A DNA stretch of 64,000 bases from Siphonodentalium dalli (lineage: Eukaryota > Mollusca > Scaphopoda > Gadilida > Siphonodentaliidae), in contig CP136067.1 in NCBI GenBank assembly GCA_032622095.1, forward strand, positions 93,178,707 to 93,242,706. Direction: 5' to 3'. The position numbers and the translations under genes were made by a program. The notes beneath the pieces are model-generated. The model did no database searches. It was given only the letters and a program-made list of their open reading frames with translations, and was not told where the DNA came from. Shown piece after piece: positions 21,984 to 33,322 of this stretch (the stretch's first letter is position 1; each line of letters begins with the position of its first letter).

Positions 21984-22641
21984 CACGGTGGGAACCACGT
22001 GGTTTCGAGGTTGGTGAGCACCACGCACAAAAAATGGCCGAGGGTAGTGCAAACGCACAAAAACAAAAAATATATGAGGAACTGACACAAACAAAAACAT
22101 TTTGACTGTTACGAGCATATGATAATTTATTTTTGAAATAAGTTTATACCTTATTTGTTCGAATATACTTGGTGGTTTGTCTATAACATTCTGACCAAAG
22201 TGGCCAGTCGGAGGTGCGTGGAACATACCAGTCCATACCTATATAGGAGAATCCTACGACCGACAACTTTGGTCAGAATGTTAGAGCAAACACATGTGAG
22301 TTTGGACACAAATGGGGTATCAGCTTGTTTGAAAAATAGTATAGAGCATCTGCTCGTATTTGACAACATACTATGTAATATGTCATAACTTACTTTATTT
22401 ACCTTTTCCCACGTTTCTGGTCGCGTTTTCGATCGCCTCCGCCATTTTGAATGCGTGATACTCATCAACTGGAAACCACGTGATTCCCATTTCTACTTTC
22501 CCGATGAGACAGCTCAACAAAAATGGGTATCTGCTTGCTGCTAAATCTTCTTCCTCTTTTCAATTCTGATCAATTTTTTCGTCAACAAAATGTTCTATTC
22601 AATCATAATTGTAAATCTTGTTTAAACCAACATCATTTCAG
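21984..22641. other. Non-coding sequence with a terminal-inverted-repeat-like pair
   Basis: No gene is seen. An 18-bp inverted pair, TAACATTCTGACCAAAGT at 22184-22201 and its complement at 22266-22283, encloses 64 bp and may be a small MITE or its remnant. The last bases before 22642 form a moderate pyrimidine tract and an AG acceptor for the ankyrin exon. Confidence 0.5.
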
Positions 22642-22875
22642 GTTCAAGTCCCCTGTACTACGCTTGCCAGGAGAACCACACCCGGTGCGTTGAGTATTTG
22701 GTCGAGCAAGCGGGAGCAGAGATTCACACAGTTTGTGACGATGGAATGACACCGCTGCTCGCGGCAACTATCGGTGGTGACGTTCACTTAGTTAGATTCC
22801 TGTTACAAAGAGCAGACATAGAACTCTTAAGTAAGCGCGCCAAGGACGGTGCCACCCTGCTCCACTTATCTGCAG
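22642..22875 (+). CDS. Internal exon with ankyrin repeats, espin-like
   Basis: An AG acceptor (ATCATTTCAG) and a GTTAGT donor bound 234 bp, which is 78 codons, with phase 1 at both ends, so the exon is symmetric. The translation has about two and a half ankyrin repeats: SPLYYACQENH with CVEYLVEQAGA, then DGMTPLLAATIGG with LVRFLLQRA, then DGATLLHLSAG. The pattern QENH, CVEYLVE, DGMTPL, DGAT resembles the repeats of espin, an actin-bundling protein of stereocilia and microvilli; that match is from memory. Other ankyrin proteins remain possible. No other exon of this gene was recognised in the window. This is the only likely host-gene sequence here. Confidence 0.65.
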
Positions 22876-22945
22876 GTTAGTCAAAATTATTCACACTGTC
22901 CAGGTACGAACTTCAGACGTGTAATTGCCTACTTTTATCACGTTC

Positions 22946-23475
22946 TGTAGTTGATCATGCCATGAATTTCCTCTATGGCTAACGCCCGTAGAGATCATAT
23001 TGCACCAGTACAAAATCTGGAAACTTTTTGAAGTTTTGACAGGGAACCTTATAAAATCCAAAAAAAATAACACAGGGAATATATTCCTTTGATTATCTGT
23101 TTCTTAATAATGTACTTCACTGTAGGTGAAGGTCCCAACTCGAAATTTCAAGATTTAAGTGACTTTGTGAGCGATTTTGCTTTGCGTGTCTTACAATTAT
23201 GGAATTTGTCCTGGGTAATTAATTGACTGTTTGTTGCGATATCGGCTCTCAAAAGTCACAGAAAAGCATGCAATTTCGAGTTGGGACCTACTCATATAGT
23301 GAACTACACTATTAAGGAACAGATTATCATTAAGAAATATATTCCCCATGTTATTTTTTCCAACTGCATAGGTTCCCTGTCAAAACTTCAAAAAGTGCCC
23401 AGGTTTTGTACTGGTGGAATATGATCTCTGCGGGCGTTAGTCAGAGTAGAGATTCATGGTATGATCTAGTTCTGT
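22946..23475. repeat. Fold-back (long inverted repeat) element
   Basis: Two arms face each other. The left arm includes CTAACGCCCG at 22979-22988 and continues through GTACAAAATCTGG and GAAGTTTTGACAGGGAACC. The right arm is its diverged reverse complement, with GGTTCCCTGTCAAAACTTC (23371-23389) and CGGGCGTTAG (23431-23440). Weaker complementarity reaches about 22946 and 23475. A second inner pair, GGTCCCAACTCGAAATT and AATTTCGAGTTGGGACC, lies near the centre. No coding sequence and no clear target duplication were seen. It lies in the intron downstream of the ankyrin exon, if that gene continues to the right. Confidence 0.75.
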
Positions 23476-24292
23476 AGTTCAAAATAGGTCGATAAATTTA
23501 TGATGAAACACATGAAGGCCATGGATTATATACGTCTGGGTGAAATCGGATCTAGAGTTGCTACTCGTTCGAAAAAATATATATATTACGCCATGACAGG
23601 CGACCACAAATTATTATAATTGGCTCACGGTGTCACGGTGAGCTACGTAGTGGTTGGATGACACTTCAGCCTGTTCTCCTGAAAATAAGCTCATATTGAA
23701 CTTATTTCAAAAACACAAATAAGCCCATATCGGCAAAATATCGACAAAATTACGCTCTATATGAACCAAAATCAGATGTATGCTTTTCACAATGTGTTTT
23801 CTCTGTGACGCGCGCCATAAAACGGAATATTGAGTATAATCCAACTACGGGCTTAGTTCAGAATCGCATGGGCTTATTTCAGAATCAATTAAGTCCATTA
23901 TGAGCCTATGTGAATAGTTAGGTCCAATAGAACTTATCTGCAGGAGGATATTTTGGACACTGACGTAACATATATTGAAAGTGATGAGGTTTTCGGCTAT
24001 TTATTCCAGATTATCTATAACGTGTATAGCTGGGTAATAGTCTGTGTTGCCACAGGTGGATATGACTATTTAAATAGATGTCGGTCTCGGGGGGAAATCT
24101 TACTGATGTGAAAGAACTCAGTATAGCCTCTATCGGTAAATGAGTTATCTCCACTTGATTCCTGGAGCTCTTCTGTGATTCTAATTACATCCGGTTGGTA
24201 TCAGTCTCGTAGATCTTTGTTTACACTCAACACGTGCGTTTATTTTCATTGAAGTTATTGCATTAATACTACGATTCCAAACTGATTCTAAC
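23476..24292. other. Non-coding stretch before the THAP transposase
   Basis: No gene is seen. A short imperfect hairpin (GGCTCACGG ... ACGGTGAGC) lies near 23622-23644. The 5' end of the transposon that owns the THAP gene probably lies in this stretch, but I could not find its terminal inverted repeat. Confidence 0.4.
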
Positions 24293-25755
24293 ATGGGAAA
24301 GTTATATTGTTGCGTGACTGACTGCCATAATTATTCTGGTAAAGTTGTTGACGATCGCTTTGTGAAATTACACAGATTTCCCGTGAATAAAGCGCGACAA
24401 CGTGTGTGGAAATTCCGAGTGAGCCAAAAAACTTCGAAGTCGGGCGTAATTCGAGAATTTGTTCCGAACATTTCGAAGGTGGGGTCAACACCAACGAACA
24501 CGATCTGCCGTCGGTATTTCCTCACAAAACATTTGCGACTTGGAAATATCATATGGTTCCAGTAGCGACAATCTATCAGAACCCATGGAAATCAATGGAG
24601 ATTTAGAAGTTGAGGATGATGACTCTGTACATAATTTGGTATTTACCGCAGCTGAAACACAAAGTGAACTTGATACCTCCATAATGATACATGATTATTG
24701 TGGGCCCATCGACACCTCAACAATTCCCAGTTATCGACATCAGGAAGTGCAAACATTACCTTATGTCTGTGATATGGTGACAGTTTCATGCCAGACATCA
24801 GAATCAAGTTTTGATAGAGCATGTTTAGTGGACATTGGTCATCAAACTGATCTTCCACAATTGACAATTGAAGATATGGCAGATGAGGACATGATGTTCT
24901 ATACAGGACTGCCTGACAAACTCACATTCAATTTATTGTTTGATGAAGCAACAGGCTGTGAAACGAGAGAAGAGGGGAAAAAGGGACGACCAAACAAACT
25001 ACGACAAGTGGATGAGTTTTTTATGACATTAATGCATTTACGCCTTGGTTTGTTAACCACCGACATAGCAAGACGATTCCTGATCGCACAATCGACAGCG
25101 AGTGTTATTTTTAACAAATGGGTGGACATCTTGCACGACAAGTTGCATTTTCTCATTGATTGGTCATCACAGGAGGCAGTTAGGGCAAAATATGTCAGTA
25201 TCCTTCAAGTCACGATTTCCAAATACGCGAGTGATTCTAGACTGTACTGAAGTATATACGGAGACGCCAAAATCACTTGTGAAGAAAACTTTAATGTATT
25301 CTGACTATAAAAGTCATATGACAAGGAAGGTACTTGTGGGACTTAGCCCAGCCGGTGTTATAACTTTTGTGTCCGATCTGTGGGGTGGAAATATAAGTGA
25401 CAAGCAAATAACTGAGATGTCTGGCATAATAGACCTGTGTGAATCAGGGGATGCTATAATGGTGGACAAGGGGTTTCAGATCAATGACTTGTTAATTCGT
25501 CGTGGATTACATCTCATTATTCCACCGAAGAAGAAGGCTAACACACAATTTACGAGGAAAGAAACTGAAACAACCCGAAGAATAGCAAATTTGAGGATAC
25601 ACGTAGAGCGAGCTATGGAACGAATAAAGAATTTCCGGATATTGCAAGGGGTAATTCCAATTTCGATGTCACCCAGGGTTTCACAGATATTTTATATATG
25701 TGCTGCACTGGGTAATTTGCAACCACCTTTAATTGATTCAGCGGAAATTGTTTAG
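24293..25755 (+). pseudogene. THAP plus DDE (Tnp_4 type) transposase, frameshifted
   Basis: This is a DNA-transposon transposase spread over three reading frames. It starts at ATG 24293 with MGKLYCCVTDC, the first cysteine pair of a THAP zinc finger. The frame shifts near 24420, and RICSEHFEGG supplies the second Cys/His pair. A second shift follows near 24560. A long middle part then carries the helix-turn-helix region (LGLLTTDIARRF, AQSTASVIFNKW). A third shift near 25195 leads to the catalytic core: VILDCTEVY (first Asp), SDLWGGNISDKQIT (second Asp) and HVERAMERIKNFRIL (Glu). Each break looks like a single-base indel rather than an intron, so I call it a decayed gene. The domain order THAP, HTH, DDE_Tnp_4 fits ISL2EU/Harbinger-related transposases. 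Confidence 0.85.
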
Positions 25756-25824
25756 TTCAAATTCAATATTTGAATTACACATGTATATGATTAAATTATA
25801 GCCAATATTTAAAGGCAATAGATG

Positions 25825-25970
25825 TAACTTGGATAGTTTGATATCGGCCCGAGATACTAGTATCAACCCAATTTCACTTTATATCAGTCTGCGATGGTCA
25901 GACCGAATGTCGATGACTGATATCAAGTTACCAAGGGCTGATATATGTCAGGTGATATCAAACTAAGTTA
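25825..25970. repeat. Small imperfect inverted repeat, MITE-like
   Basis: The left end TAACTTGGATAGTTTGATATC is matched by the right end GATATCAAACTAAGTTA in inverted orientation, with several further GATATC and TATATC copies inside. It is 146 bp long, non-coding, and lies between the transposase and the YqaJ gene. Confidence 0.5.
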
Positions 25971-26389
25971 ATTATATCAATTAAACTGTAATACCATTAC
26001 TACTAGTAACCATGCTGATCTCACTCCACTGGTGTGAACCCAAGATTGAATGGACAACAAGTAAAATTTAATTGAAATCACTGTGATAATTTAATATTTA
26101 TATATAAATATAACTTGATAATTTACATAAGACACTTTACATGTATGCCTGTTTACAACATAATAAATAGTCACGATTTTCATCTCAATGTACATGTAAG
26201 TTCATTAAAGGGCTATGCAGCCTTCAAACTTACTATATGATTATATAGTGATGTTTGTTGGAAATTCACTGTAACAGTTTTGTTTACATAGCAATGATTT
26301 TAACACGAGAAATTTCGCTATTGGAGAATTTAATAGTGGTGATGTTTTGCATATTACATATGTATTTTTTGTTGTTTTCTTATGTACAG

Positions 26390-26611
26390 TATATAAGGGA
26401 CACACTAATAGTTGTAATCCGAGTCCGAGCCCGAGCCCAGTAAAATGTGTAGTTGGGCTTTTCAATTTCGTTTATTGTCGTTAATGTAAATAATAAATTA
26501 ATAATGTGCTAATATCAAGCCAATTATATTAACGACAATAAACGAAATTGAAAATCCCAACTACACATTTTACTGAGCTCGGACTACAACTATTAGTGTG
26601 TCCCGTATATA
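26390..26611. repeat. Fold-back element between transposase and YqaJ genes
   Basis: The left arm (26390-26485) and right arm (26525-26611) are near-perfect reverse complements around a 39-bp AT-rich loop. Examples are GGGACACACTAATAGTTGTA against TACAACTATTAGTGTGTCCC, and ACATTTTACTG against CAGTAAAATGT. The left arm has an extra CGAGCC-type repeat (GAGTCCGAGCCCGAGCCC) that the right arm lacks. It is non-coding and could fold into a hairpin of about 85 bp in RNA or DNA. Confidence 0.8.
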
Positions 26612-27067
26612 TTACCATAATTATTTATAATTCAGTGATCTCAAAATAAATGACCCTTCAACGACAAAACAGTGACAGGGAATATATTCACACAAAAAAA
26701 CAAATATCTTTATAATGTATTTCAAACCCATGGCCCATGGGGCTTTACTAGAATTGTATAATGTGTTACCGCCAACTTACCGGTATACATGTATACTAAA
26801 TGTAAAATTTGGGAATGATCTGTTTGTGCACATTGTAAATCCAGATTAAATTAAAGCCACATATTAAATTAAAGCACGACACAGAACAATAAAGAGCATT
26901 CTGTGTTAGTATATTCCAGATATGGTAGAAATAAAGAGCGTTTGTTTCACTTCTGAGTAAATGGTATATTACAATTTTTTGTTATTTGTCAACCTACAGT
27001 TTTTTCTACCTTCTACTAAATTACATAGACAAAATTTGGAAACTTGAATGAGCCATGTCAGTTTAAT
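26612..27067. other. Non-coding stretch 3' of the YqaJ gene
   Basis: This is AT-rich sequence with no open frame of interest. It would be the 3' flank of the YqaJ gene on the minus strand. Confidence 0.4.
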
Positions 27068-27877
27068 TTAGTCTGAATTCACATCATTTACCGGTACATT
27101 TACATGTAATTCTTTATGGAGGGGGATTTCTCGTTTCACTCTTTCAGAAAACAGTTCTGGTAACATTGCCGTAATATAAAATGATCGTAATTTGTTCAGC
27201 ATACCGAACCAAAACTGTTCATCATAACAAATTCTTTCAATTGACATGCCCTTAAATGTCCATACCACAAATGTCCATACCACAAAATCGCACCATTTTC
27301 TGTTTGTCAGTGCCAACTGTCCTTGCACTTGGTAATAATAGGAATGATTTCTTTTCAGTCTGGGTTGTCCTCCCTCTAATACACAATGAAATGAAGATGA
27401 TAAACATGCTTCTTCAGGAGTATTATCCTTCCAGGTGTATGGGCATTTAATTTCCAACAGTCCCTTTGGGTCCTCACAATGGGCACATGTCGCAAGACCA
27501 TCAGGACTAGTTCCAAGGAAAGGAAGTTTGGGATTTATAATAAATCCACATTCCTTAACACAAAGTGGTGGGTGTTGTTCCCTTGCAACAAGCACGTAAC
27601 GGTCCCTGGCAACACTCTCATACTGCAATCCATGTTCCACTGCCTTGCCACTGTGATGAGGTTCATAACCTAGAAGTTGTTTTAGTAAATTGTCAGGTGC
27701 TGTTGTCTCTTTCATTTTAACTATCCTCCCAAATATAGAAGATGTCAATCGACCTTTACGCACAATACGCCATAGGTTATTCACAGATTGACCACATGTT
27801 GATTTCTCTATGCCAGCACGGGGAGAAAATGTATTCATCGTGTACCAATACAGAGCGCTCATTGTTATATTTATCAT
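27068..27877 (-). CDS. YqaJ-like exonuclease domain protein of a DNA transposon
   Basis: The open frame encodes 269 residues. Motifs of the YqaJ/lambda-exonuclease fold appear in order: RKGRLTSSIFGRI (about 41-53), GKAVEHGLQYE (Glu, about 77-87), FLGTSPDG (Asp, about 120-127), GLLEIKCPY (Glu-x-Lys, about 138-146) and YYYQVQGQLALT (about 181-192). All usual metal-binding residues are present. A 15-bp tandem duplication makes the repeated segment VVWTFVVWTF. The ATG at 27877 may be an internal start if an upstream exon exists. The protein is likely the accessory nuclease of the transposon that also encodes the facing THAP transposase; its role in transposition is not known to me. Confidence 0.75.
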   Translation of the reverse strand: MINITMSALYWYTMNTFSPRAGIEKSTCGQSVNNLWRIVRKGRLTSSIFGRIVKMKETTAPDNLLKQLLGYEPHHSGKAVEHGLQYESVARDRYVLVAREQHPPLCVKECGFIINPKLPFLGTSPDGLATCAHCEDPKGLLEIKCPYTWKDNTPEEACLSSSFHCVLEGGQPRLKRNHSYYYQVQGQLALTNRKWCDFVVWTFVVWTFKGMSIERICYDEQFWFGMLNKLRSFYITAMLPELFSERVKREIPLHKELHVNVPVNDVNSD

Positions 27878-28579
27878 GATATGGTAATATTAAAGAGCGT
27901 TTCTTTCAAAAAATTGAAAACTGCTAATAAATTTATGTCGTATACTTTAAGAACATATATAGAGTATATGTATAAATGTGTCATGCATTCCTCGACCGTC
28001 AGAATGTGATAAAAGCACAGCTCATTTTAAATCTAAAGTCGTGGAAATGGCCTTCGTATATATTAGAATTACGAGTGTACAATGTAATATTAATATCGCA
28101 TTCTGTACTTTATGTCATCCAAAGTTAATATCTATATTTGAAATAAGTTGTGAATCGGCACAGGCGCAAGACATATATTGGGCAACTGATTTCAGCACCA
28201 AACGCCCCCGGTACGATGAGTGTTCAGTGTCGTGGCTGTTCAGTCATAAGTCATTTGCCTTGTATTATACAGTAATGCACTAAATAATCGACTCCTGAAC
28301 CACAGCAGAATTATGGAAAAAAAATAATTTCTTCCATCTAAAACATAATTACGTGTTGGACTGTGTCATTTTGAGAACATATAAGTATTACACGCAGACA
28401 CACGAAGTCTCAGCTTGACATTTTGAAAAATAAGAGTTTTATCGACATAAATCGATTGGAATGCGAAATACTATGTTAATAAATTTTAGCGCTCTGCGAG
28501 TGTTTGCACCAGGGTCCATATTTAACAAATTATACCTGATATCTTTTGCTTTTGGAAACTGGGGATATCTAATTTCGTA
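27878..28579. other. Non-coding stretch with a solo inverted-repeat fragment
   Basis: No gene is supported. Bases 28297-28316 (CTGAACCACAGCAGAATTAT) nearly match the arm of the palindromic MITE at 49289-49496, followed by a diverged AT-rich stretch. This suggests a remnant of the same family. Confidence 0.45.
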
Positions 28580-28859
28580 CTTAGGTCTTCCAAGGGACGG
28601 GGGAGATTTTCGTCGGATCAGTTTGTCCGCCTGATGTGACCTTGACCTTGAAACGGGTCCCCACAAATGACATTGGACGATATCTCGGTCGTCAGCGGTG
28701 ACATCGACGTGAAATTTGTTATGTATGGTCAACTCGGAACGGGGAATATTTTTGTCGGGTTATATGATATGCCTGTACGGGATTACCTTGAAAAACAAAA
28801 ATTAATGGATCGACCAAAGCCATGGGACCAATGCCGCCAGTGGCGGGATAATCTGCTAG
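28580..28859 (+). mobile_element. Diverged Helitron 3' part (unit 0)
   Basis: This unit ends with the hairpin GCCGCCAGTGGCGGG and ATCTG, then CTAG at 28856-28859. Its body (GGACGGGGGAGATTTTCGTC, CTTGACCTTGAAACGGGT) resembles unit 19 at 47006-47801 rather than the units between. The 5' end could not be fixed. Confidence 0.6.
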
Positions 28860-30011
28860 TCTATATCTATACTATATATTTTGAGACTTCGTATATATAT
28901 GTGTACTTCATAGAATCCAAAACGCGTGTACAGATTGAGATCAAATTTCGTATGTAAGTGTAAAATACCACCGACACCGCCGTAGATGTGTTTTCGAGAA
29001 GCTCTGAGCACCCTTTATCCACTCCCAGTCATCGAAATCAGCTCAAACGGCACGGCCGGGGTTAATAACGTCATTATATATATATATGAAGTCAGAGTCT
29101 CCAAAGTTATACCGGAACAAACACGTGTTTACGTCGTCTTGGGGGTCCACGATGGGAGTCTGACTTCAATGCAATGTTATCGCTCGAAACACGTGTTTAC
29201 TTCGTGTTGAGGTTCACGATGGGAGTCTGACAATTGTTATCGCTCGAAATAGTACATTAGGACGGGAACGGCTGGACAGATTGAGCTCAAACTTCCTATC
29301 TAAAGGTAAAATACCACGTACGATGTCGTCCACGCGTTTTCCAGAAGCTCCGAGCACCCGTACTCCACTCCCAGTCATAAAAATCAGCTCAAACGGCACG
29401 GCCGGGGTTAATAACGTCATTATATATATATATACGAAGTCAACGTTATTAGCATCTGCATTGAGTGCATTTCCTAGAACGCAACACGTGTTTTACGTCG
29501 TCTTGAGGTTCACGATGGGAGTCATTTCAATGCAATGTTATCGCTCGAAACACGTGTTTACTTCGTGTTGAGGTTCACGATGGGAGTCTGACATTTCAAT
29601 GCAATGTTATCGCTCGAAATATTATGCAGAAAGGCAGATCTCGGAAACGGGTGGAGCTATCGACCTGAAATTTGCTATGTGAATGTATCTTGCACCGGGT
29701 ACAAATTTTATCGGGTCGCCGAGTCCATGCGACGCCCGTGCAGCGCATGCGCAGACGAGATCTCGGAAACGGGTGGAGCTATCGACTTGAAATTTGCTAT
29801 GTGAATGTATCTTGCGCCGGGTACAAATTTTATCGGGTCGCCGAGTCCGTGCGACGCCAGCTTCGCGCATGCGCAGACCAGATCTCGGAAACGGGTGGAG
29901 CTACCGGGTACAAATTTTTCTTATTGAAACGCGTGGAGCTAAAAATTAAAAACAAATATTAAAAAAATGTCATGTTTCGGACAAGCCGCCGGTGGCGGGC
30001 TAACCTGCTAG
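28860..30011 (+). mobile_element. Helitron unit 1 (1,152 bp)
   Basis: It starts TCTATATCTATAC and ends at CTAG 30008-30011. It has two large blocks and two 120-bp blocks (29635-29875). Its start carries an extra TCTATA step compared with most units. Confidence 0.8.
29743..29874. promoter_or_regulatory. NRF1-like palindromes in the 120-bp Helitron blocks (example pair)
   Basis: Each 120-bp block carries GCGCATGCGC. Here they lie at 29743-29752 and 29865-29874. The second reads CGCGCATGCGCA and fits the NRF1 consensus YGCGCAYGCGCR. By my count there are about 24 such blocks in the array. Function is inference only. Confidence 0.35.
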
Positions 30012-31150
30012 TCTATACTATATATTTTGAGACTTCGTATATATATATGTGTGTACTTCATAGAATCCAAAACGACTGATCCGATCGAGCTCAAATTTCG
30101 TATGTAAGTGTAAAATCCCACCGACACCGCCGTAGTCGCAGTTTAGAAAAGCTCAGAGCACCCGTTCTCCACTCCCATTCATCAAAATCAGCTCAAACGG
30201 CACGGCCGGGGTTAATAACGTCATTATATATATATATGAAGTCAGAGTCTCCAGAGTTATACCGGAACAAACACGTGTTTACGTCGTCTTGGGGGTCCAC
30301 GATGGGAGTCTGACTTCAATGCAATGTTATCGCTCGAAACACGTGTTTACTTCGTGTTGAGGTTCACGATGGGAGTCTGACAATTGTTATCGCTCGAAAT
30401 AGTACAACGGCTGGACAGATTGAGCTCAAACTTCCCATCTAGAGGTAAAATCCACGTACGATGTCGTCCACGCGTTTTCCAGAAGCTCCGAGCACCCGTA
30501 CTCCACTCCCAGTCATTAAAATCAGCTCAAACGGCACGGCCGGGGTTAATAACGTCATTATATATATATATGAAGTCAGAGTCTCCAGAGTTATACGGGA
30601 ACAAACACGTGTTTACGTCGTCTTGGGGGTCCACGATGGGAGTCTGACTTCAATGCAATGTTATCGCTCGAAACACGTGTTTACTTCGTGTTGAGGTTCA
30701 CGATGGGAGTCTGACAATTGTTATCGCTCGAAATAGTACATTAGGACGGGTACGAAATGCATTTATCTCGATTAAAAAGGCAGATCTCGGAAACGGGTGG
30801 AGCTATCGACTTGAAAATTGCAATGTGAATGTATCTTGCGCCGGGTACAAATTTTATCGGGTCGGCGAGCCCATGCGACGCCCGTGCAGCGCATGCGCAG
30901 ACGAGATATCGGAAACGGGTGGAGCTATCGACTTGAAATTTGCTATGTGAATGTATCTTGGGCCGGGTACAAATTTGATCGGGTCGCCGAGCCCGTGCGA
31001 AGCCAGCTTCGCGCATGCGCAGACCAGATCTCGGAAACGGGTGGAGCTACCGGGTACAATTTTTTCTTATTGAAACGCGTGGAGCTAAAAATAAAAAAAA
31101 TATATAAACAATGTTTCGGACAAGCCGCCGGTGGCGGGCTACCCTGCTAG
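30012..31150 (+). mobile_element. Helitron unit 2 (1,139 bp)
   Basis: It starts TCTATACTATATATTTTG and ends at CTAG 31147-31150, with ACCCTG instead of AACCTG before it. It is the same subtype as units 11 and 16. Confidence 0.8.
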
Positions 31151-32169
31151 TACTATATATTTTGAGACTTCGTATATATGTGTGTACTTCATAGAATCCA
31201 AAACGCGTGTACAGATTGAGATCAAATTTCGTATGTAAGTGTAAAATCCCACCGACACCGCCGTAATCGTGTTTTCGAGAAGCTCTGAGTACCTTTTATC
31301 CACTCCCAGTCATCGAAATCAGCTCAAACGGTACGGCCGGGGTTAATAACGTCATTATATATATATATGAAGTCAGAGTCTCCAAAGTTATACCGGAACA
31401 AACACGTGTTTACGTCGTCTTGGGGGTCCACGATGGGAGTCTGACTTCAATGCAATGTTATCGCTCGAAACACGTGTTTACTTCGTGTTGAGGTTCACGA
31501 TGGGAGTCTGACAATTGTTATCGCTCGAAATAGTACATTAGGACGGGAACGGCTGGACAGATTGAGCTCAAACTTCCTATCTAAAGGTAAAATAACACGT
31601 ACGATGTCGTCCACGCGTTTTCCAGAAGCTCCGAGCACCCGTACTCCACTCCCAGTCATAAAAATCGGCTCAAACGGCACGGCCGGGGTTAATAACGTCA
31701 TTATATATATATATACGAAGTCAACGTTATTAGCATCTGCATTGAGTGCATTTCCTAGAACGCAACACGTGTTTTACGTCGTCTTGAGGTTCACGATGGG
31801 AGTCATTTCAATGCAATGTTATCGCTCGAAACACGTGTTTACTTCGTGTTGAGGTTCACGATGGGAGTCTGACATTTCAATGCAATGTTATCGCTAGAAA
31901 TATTATGCAGAAAGGCAGATCTCGGAAACGGGTGGAGCTATCGACCTGAAATTTGCTATGTGAATGTATCTTGCGCCGGGTACAAATTTTATCGGGTCGC
32001 CGAGTACGTGCGACGCCAGCTTCGCGCATGCGCAGACCAGATCTCGGAAACGGGTGGAGCTACCGGGTACAAATTTTTCTTATTGAAACGCGTAGAGCTA
32101 AAAATTAAAAAAAAAATTAAAAAAATGTCATGTTTCGGACAAGCCGCCGGTGGCGGGCTAACCTGCTAG
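31151..32169 (+). mobile_element. Helitron unit 3 (1,019 bp)
   Basis: The start is shortened to TACTATATATTTTGAG, lacking the canonical TC. It has a single 120-bp block and CTAG at 32166-32169. It has the same length and subtype as units 8 and 13. Confidence 0.78.
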
Positions 32170-33322
32170 TCTATATCTATACTATATATTTTGAAAACTC
32201 CGTATATATGTGTGTACTTCATAGAATCCAAAACGCGTGTACAGATTGAGATCAAATTTCGTATGTAAGTGTAAAATCCCACCGACACCGCCGTAGATGT
32301 GTTTTCGAGAAGCTCTGAGCACCCTTTATCCACTCCCAGTCATCGAAATCAGCTCAAACGGCACGGCCGGGGTTAATAACGTCATTATATATATATATGA
32401 AGTCAGAGTCTCCAAAGTTATACCGGAACAAACACGTGTTTACGTCGTCTTGGGGGTCCACGATGGGAGTCTGACTTCAATGCAATGTTATCGCTCGAAA
32501 CACGTGTTTACTTCGTGTTGAGGTTCACGATGGGAGTCTGACAATTGTTATCGCTCGAAATAGTACATTAGGACGGGAACGGCTGGACAGATTGAGCTCA
32601 AACTTCCTATCTAAAGGTAAAATACCACGTACGATGTCGTCCACGCGTTTTCCAGAAGCTCCGAGCACCCGTACTCCACTCCCAGTCATAAAAATCAGCT
32701 CAAACGGCACGGCCGAGGTTAATAACGTCATTATATATATATATACGAAGTCAACGTTATTAGCATCTGCATTGAGTGCATTTCCTAGAACGCAACACGT
32801 GTTTTACGTCGTCTTGAGGTTCACGATGGGAGTCATTTCAATGCAATGTTATCGCTCGAAACACGTGTTTACTTCGTGTTGAGGTTCACGATGGGAGTCT
32901 GACATTTCAATGCAATGTTATCGCTCGAAATATTATGCAGAAAGGCAGATCTCGGAAACGGGTGGAGCTATCGACCTGAAATTTGCTATGTGAATGTATC
33001 TTGCACCGGGTACAAATTTTATCGGGTCGCCGAGTCCATGCGACGCCCGTGCAGCGCATGCGCAGACGAGATCTCGGAAACGGGTGGAGCTATCGACTTG
33101 AAATTTGCTATGTGAATGTATCCTGCGCCGGGTACAAATTTTATCGGGTCGCCGAGTCCGTGCGACGCCGGCTTCGCGCATGCGCAGACCAGATCTCGGA
33201 AACGGGTGGAGCTACCGGGTACAAATTTTTCTTATTGAAACGCGTGGAGCTAAAAATTAAAAACAAATATTAAAAAAATGTCATGTTTCGGACAAGCCGC
33301 CGGTGGCGGGCTAACCTGCTAG
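32170..33322 (+). mobile_element. Helitron unit 4 (1,153 bp)
   Basis: It starts TCTATATCTATAC and ends at CTAG 33319-33322. It is nearly identical to unit 1, including the two 120-bp blocks, with small differences such as GCCGAGG for GCCGGGG. Confidence 0.8.

Larger units (their letters stand above)
24293..27877. mobile_element. Probable ISL2EU-type DNA transposon, decayed, ends not found
   Basis: The THAP/DDE transposase (plus strand) and the YqaJ nuclease (minus strand) converge with 1.3 kb between them. ISL2EU transposons are described as encoding exactly this pair. The pairing here is seen in the sequence; grouping both genes into one element is inference. The coordinates cover only the two genes, because terminal inverted repeats were not identified. 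Confidence 0.5.

Noticed and set aside
22979-23440. Clear target duplication for the fold-back element
   Set aside because: The flanks TATGG and TCAGAG do not match, and no short duplication could be defined.
24293-25755. Intact multi-exon THAP gene
   Set aside because: The frame changes are not bordered by plausible splice sites and look like single-base indels, so a pseudogene is more likely.
27978-28283. 101-codon plus-strand frame after the YqaJ gene
   Set aside because: Odd composition and no similarity I recognise.
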